The notes below the pieces were generated by a model. The model made no database searches. It saw only the letters and a program-made list of their open reading frames with translations, and was not told where the DNA came from. 7,518 nt of DNA, taken from Acidobacteriaceae bacterium. GTDB lineage: Bacteria; Acidobacteriota; Terriglobia; Terriglobales; Acidobacteriaceae. Position numbers and translations under genes: made by a program. This document shows, in pieces, positions 4,774-7,518 of the stretch (position 1 is the stretch's first letter; each line of letters begins with the position of its first letter). Location of the stretch: positions 5,134 through 12,651 of the forward strand of contig PMBA01000333.1 in assembly GCA_003152795.1 (NCBI GenBank), given 5' to 3'.

Positions 4774-6072
4774 ATGGCCCGCAAAACAGAGCAATCGCGC
4801 AAGCTGCAGAAACGCGCCGAGCAGTTGATTCCTGGAGGCGTGAACTCGCCGGTGCGCGCCTTTCGCAGCGTGGGATGCGATCCGCTGTACATCGTGCGCG
4901 GCCAGGGTTCGCACATTTGGGATGCGGACGGCAACGAGTATGTCGATTACATCGGCTCGTGGGGCCCGCTGATTCTCGGGCACGCGGCGCCTGCCGTCAT
5001 CGAGGCGGTGATCGCGGCGGCGCGCAATGGCACCAGCTTCGGAGCGTCCACTCCCGCCGAAGCGGATCTCGCCGAGCTGGTTATTTCCGCGTTCCCGCAC
5101 ATGCAAAAGGTCCGCTTCGTCAGTTCGGGTACGGAAGCGACGATGTCGGCCATTCGCCTGGCGCGCGGCTACACCAAGCGTAAGTACATTGTGAAGTTTG
5201 AAGGCTGCTATCACGGCCACTCGGACGCGCTGCTGGTAAAAGCAGGATCGGGCGTGGCCACGCTGGGCATTCCGGGATCGGCGGGCGTTCCGGAGGAGTT
5301 CACGCAGTTCACGCTCGCGCTCCCTTATAACGACGTTGTCGCGGTCGAGCAGGCTTTCGACAAATTCAAGCACCAGATTGCCTGCGTGATCGTGGAGCCG
5401 GTCGTGGGCAATATGGGATGCGTGCCTCCGGCGCCCGGATATTTGGAAGCTCTACGTGCCATTACTTCGCGCGATAAGGCGCTGCTGATTTTTGACGAAG
5501 TCATGACCGGATTTCGCCTGGCCTATGGCGGCGCGCAGGAACTTTATGCCATCCAGCCCGACCTGACGACGATGGGCAAAATCATCGGCGGCGGCTTGCC
5601 GGTGGGAGCTTATGGCGGCTCCAGCGAAATCATGGATCTGATTGCTCCGTTAGGCCCGGTGTACCAGGCCGGAACGCTCTCTGGAAATCCGCTGGCGATG
5701 GCCGCCGGTTATGCCACGCTGAGTTACTTGCGCGAGCACAAAGATGTTTACGCCAAGCTCGACAAGCTGGCCGGCGAAGTGGTCGCAGGAGTCGCGGCGG
5801 CGGCCAAAGATGCCGGCGTCGTCATGTGCCACAACCGGGTGGGCTCGATGTTCACCTGGTTCTTCGCGAAGGGCCCAGTCACGGATTGGACTTCCGCCGC
5901 CAAGTCCGACACCGAGGCCTTCGGGCGCTTCTTCCGCGCGATGATCGAGAATGGTATTTACCTGCCGCCTTCGCAGTTCGAAGCGGCTTTCCTGGGAGCG
6001 GCGCACACCGCGCAAGACGTACAGCAGACTATCGCCGCAGCGAAGCAAGCGTTCGCGATGGCGACAGCTTAG
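4774..6072 (+). CDS. hemL: Glutamate-1-semialdehyde 2,1-aminomutase
   Basis: This PLP enzyme turns glutamate-1-semialdehyde into 5-aminolevulinate, the last step of the C5 route into haem, sirohaem and cobalamin. It acts in the cytoplasm as a dimer. The class-III aminotransferase landmarks are intact: [11 protein letters not shown] from residue 20, the phosphate-binding SSGTEATM (117-124), FDEVMTGFR with D241 against the pyridine nitrogen, and the Schiff-base lysine K269 in [16 protein letters not shown]. The C-terminal part carries the usual [13 protein letters not shown]. Length is 432 aa, as usual for HemL. ATG 4774 is chosen because GGAGG (4765-4769) sits 4 nt ahead. ATG 4771 would leave only one base, and GTG 4735 precedes the -10 box. 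No other haem gene adjoins it. It is transcribed alone and meets the lipoprotein gene tail to tail. Confidence 0.96.
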   Translation: MARKTEQSRKLQKRAEQLIPGGVNSPVRAFRSVGCDPLYIVRGQGSHIWDADGNEYVDYIGSWGPLILGHAAPAVIEAVIAAARNGTSFGASTPAEADLAELVISAFPHMQKVRFVSSGTEATMSAIRLARGYTKRKYIVKFEGCYHGHSDALLVKAGSGVATLGIPGSAGVPEEFTQFTLALPYNDVVAVEQAFDKFKHQIACVIVEPVVGNMGCVPPAPGYLEALRAITSRDKALLIFDEVMTGFRLAYGGAQELYAIQPDLTTMGKIIGGGLPVGAYGGSSEIMDLIAPLGPVYQAGTLSGNPLAMAAGYATLSYLREHKDVYAKLDKLAGEVVAGVAAAAKDAGVVMCHNRVGSMFTWFFAKGPVTDWTSAAKSDTEAFGRFFRAMIENGIYLPPSQFEAAFLGAAHTAQDVQQTIAAAKQAFAMATA

Positions 6073-6087
6073 AAAAGCGCGCACCCC

Positions 6088-7086
6088 TCACCACAACGCC
6101 GCCACTGGTTCTTCCTTGAATACCGGCGGCGGCCCGCCCTTGTTCGAGAGTCGGATCGTCCCCAGGTAAGGTTTGGCTTGCGGATCGTAGGTCACAGTGA
6201 TGCTTCCGCCCCTCCCCGGCGACCCATCAAAGCCGCTCCGTCCGTCGGAGCCGTTGCTGCCGCTCGATCCGCTGGGAGTTCCCATACCACCGGAGCCTCC
6301 TTGGCCTCCGCGGCCGCCTCTTCCTCCTGACCCTCCGGGGCCTCCATCAGCCCTCACCGTCAGCGAACCTCCCTGAGGATCTACCAGGTACAGCTTCTGC
6401 TTGCCTGCTGCTGATACACCGACTTGCAGGAGGGGATGACTCCCTGATCTGAATGCGACTCGGACCTGCACGGGTGGCGCGTCTCCTCCACTACCTCCAT
6501 CCTGGCCGTTCGAGCCATCGGTCCCGTTTCCGCCATTTCCGCCCGGGGAGGGATTATTCGGATCGTTGGAGCCCATGCTGCCGCTCGACCCAGCCATTCC
6601 ATCGCTGCCGTTCATGCCGCTGGAACCGCTGCTGCCGGAAAAATTCGAGGTGAAAGCGTAGTTGTAGCGCACGGGAATGTCGAGCTCGGCGCGCAGGTCT
6701 GGATGGCTGGGCACGGTGATGGTGGCATGCCCCACTTGCCCTTCGCTTTTTCTGGGATCATGGGGAAGCGACACGATGCCTTTCTGGTTGGCAGTTACAA
6801 CAGTTGCGGTGACATGGAGGTCCTTCCACAGAACCTTGCCGTGGCCTGCGCCTTCCGTCTGTAATATTTTGCCGTCCGGCCCGGTTACCACCACCACGAG
6901 CGGAGACTTCTCTCCTGGCGCGATCCCCGGGCTATTCGGCAGGCTGACCGCGATGGACGTGATGGGGGTCTTGTCGAGATATACCTTCATCCCCAGCCGG
7001 ACCTTCACCGGCGTGCACGCACTCAGCGCAAGCAGGAAGGCGATTACTAGAGTAGGTAAGAAAGCCAGTAACTTGACCCTGCTCAT
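6088..7086 (-). CDS. Lipoprotein with collagen-like Gly-X-Y segments
   Basis: The 332-aa product begins with a lipoprotein signal: MSRVK, a hydrophobic core, then the lipobox LSAC with C24 as the lipidated residue. A predicted beta-rich domain (about 25-150) follows. Next come two Gly-X-Y runs of eight (151-174) and seven (182-202) triplets, a second short beta-rich part (about 203-246), and two further runs of eight (248-271) and seven (273-293) triplets split by one Ser. A C-terminal beta part (SITVTYDPQAKPYLGTIRLS) ends the chain. Proline is rare in the triplets and Gly-Gly-X is common, so a bundle of polyproline-II helices is as likely as a collagen triple helix. The start ATG 7086 has GGAG (7097-7094) 7 nt ahead; ATG 7089 is the near alternative. 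The function is unknown; a surface or periplasmic structural role is inferred. Confidence 0.85.
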   Translation of the reverse strand: MSRVKLLAFLPTLVIAFLLALSACTPVKVRLGMKVYLDKTPITSIAVSLPNSPGIAPGEKSPLVVVVTGPDGKILQTEGAGHGKVLWKDLHVTATVVTANQKGIVSLPHDPRKSEGQVGHATITVPSHPDLRAELDIPVRYNYAFTSNFSGSSGSSGMNGSDGMAGSSGSMGSNDPNNPSPGGNGGNGTDGSNGQDGGSGGDAPPVQVRVAFRSGSHPLLQVGVSAAGKQKLYLVDPQGGSLTVRADGGPGGSGGRGGRGGQGGSGGMGTPSGSSGSNGSDGRSGFDGSPGRGGSITVTYDPQAKPYLGTIRLSNKGGPPPVFKEEPVAALW

Positions 7087-7257
7087 CATGGGGCTCCGTA
7101 AAGTTCTTTGCAGTCTCGAGATCAAAATCTCTTCGTGCAAGATGCTCTGAATGAATTAAACACGCTCGCAGGTAAAGTTTTGTGGAGATTGTGAGGTTAT
7201 TTGTCAGGGACAAGTCAACGACGATCGGAAGTTACGTACTTTAAAATGGATCGACTC

Positions 7258-7518
7258 CTACTGCCGAAGGCTGACGGCTTGCATCTCTTCCACCGTCACA
7301 AACTCGTATCCCTGATCGCGATATCGCCGAATTAGATTTTCCGTAGCGATCACCGTCTGCGCGCGGTCCGCACCCATGGCCTTATGTCCGCCATCGTGCA
7401 GCAGGATCACGTCGCCGCCGCGCATCTGACTCGCGACTTTGTTCTCGATCGCCGCGGCCGGCGGAGCATTCCAGTCATAGCCGGTCACGTTCCACATCAC
7501 CGTCTCGAGACCGAGTTC
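7258..7518 (-). CDS. Polysaccharide deacetylase (NodB homology), C-terminal part
   Basis: The window holds the last 86 residues; the frame runs off the right edge (E-L-G-L-E-T-V-M-W-N). The family removes N- or O-acetyl groups from chitin-like oligomers, peptidoglycan or exopolysaccharide with a divalent metal. Visible are the motif-4 region (YDWNAP, residues 14-19) and motif 5, VILLHDGG, with the catalytic-site H41 after two leucines. An alpha-helical end follows with TVIATENLIRRYRDQGYEFVTVEEM, typical of the family's last repeat. The metal-binding D and H-x3-H motifs are outside the window, so activity cannot be judged. It lies on the same strand as the lipoprotein gene with 171 bp between, a gap in which I see no clear terminator or promoter. 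A joint envelope role is possible but unproven. Confidence 0.9.
   Translation of the reverse strand, partial: ELGLETVMWNVTGYDWNAPPAAAIENKVASQMRGGDVILLHDGGHKAMGADRAQTVIATENLIRRYRDQGYEFVTVEEMQAVSLRQ

Noticed and set aside
4744..5373. Minus-strand frame of 209 codons inside hemL
   Set aside because: Antisense shadow of a gene with all catalytic motifs intact; Arg-rich, no domain pattern.
7201..7213. TTGTC-AGG-GACAA hairpin as terminator of the deacetylase
   Set aside because: Only 5 bp of stem with a 3-nt loop and no T-run on either side.

Overview
The window most resembles a chromosomal segment of a GC-rich, Gram-negative soil bacterium, and Acidobacteriota is the best guess. This rests on a porin that closely matches the OprB-like porins I know from that phylum, a Gly-rich collagen-like lipoprotein, a C5-pathway hemL and a NodB-type deacetylase. 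It is inference from protein flavour, not a phylogenetic test.

Layout. Positions 2-106 hold the tail of an unidentified + strand gene. A CDP-alcohol phosphatidyltransferase (147-773) follows, probably in the same operon. After a short stretch with a possible promoter and operator comes a lower-GC orphan gene on the minus strand (942-1412). Divergent from it is a complete isoaspartyl peptidase/L-asparaginase (1501-2418). This converges on a minus-strand OprB-type outer-membrane porin (2556-4019). A long gene-free stretch (4050-4773) separates the porin from hemL (4774-6072). hemL converges, with only 15 bp between the stops, on a minus-strand lipoprotein carrying about 30 Gly-X-Y triplets (6088-7086). 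The window ends inside a minus-strand polysaccharide deacetylase (7258-7518, N-terminus cut off).

Most genes are housekeeping or cell-envelope functions with no evident joint pathway: phospholipid head-group synthesis, peptide and asparagine breakdown, outer-membrane uptake, tetrapyrrole synthesis, a surface lipoprotein and cell-wall or polysaccharide remodelling.

The gene-free stretch is the richest part. It and the adjoining porin start carry a Fur-box-like palindrome (4022-4042), a CRP-like palindrome (4106-4121) and GTTAA direct-repeat pairs. A convincing intrinsic terminator faces left (4432-4474) with further hairpins behind it, suggesting an undescribed small RNA or a porin leader. 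A 33-bp, 31/33-matched inverted repeat built of heptads (4627-4728) overlaps the likely -35 box of hemL. I see no defence system, CRISPR array, tRNA, rRNA or insertion sequence.
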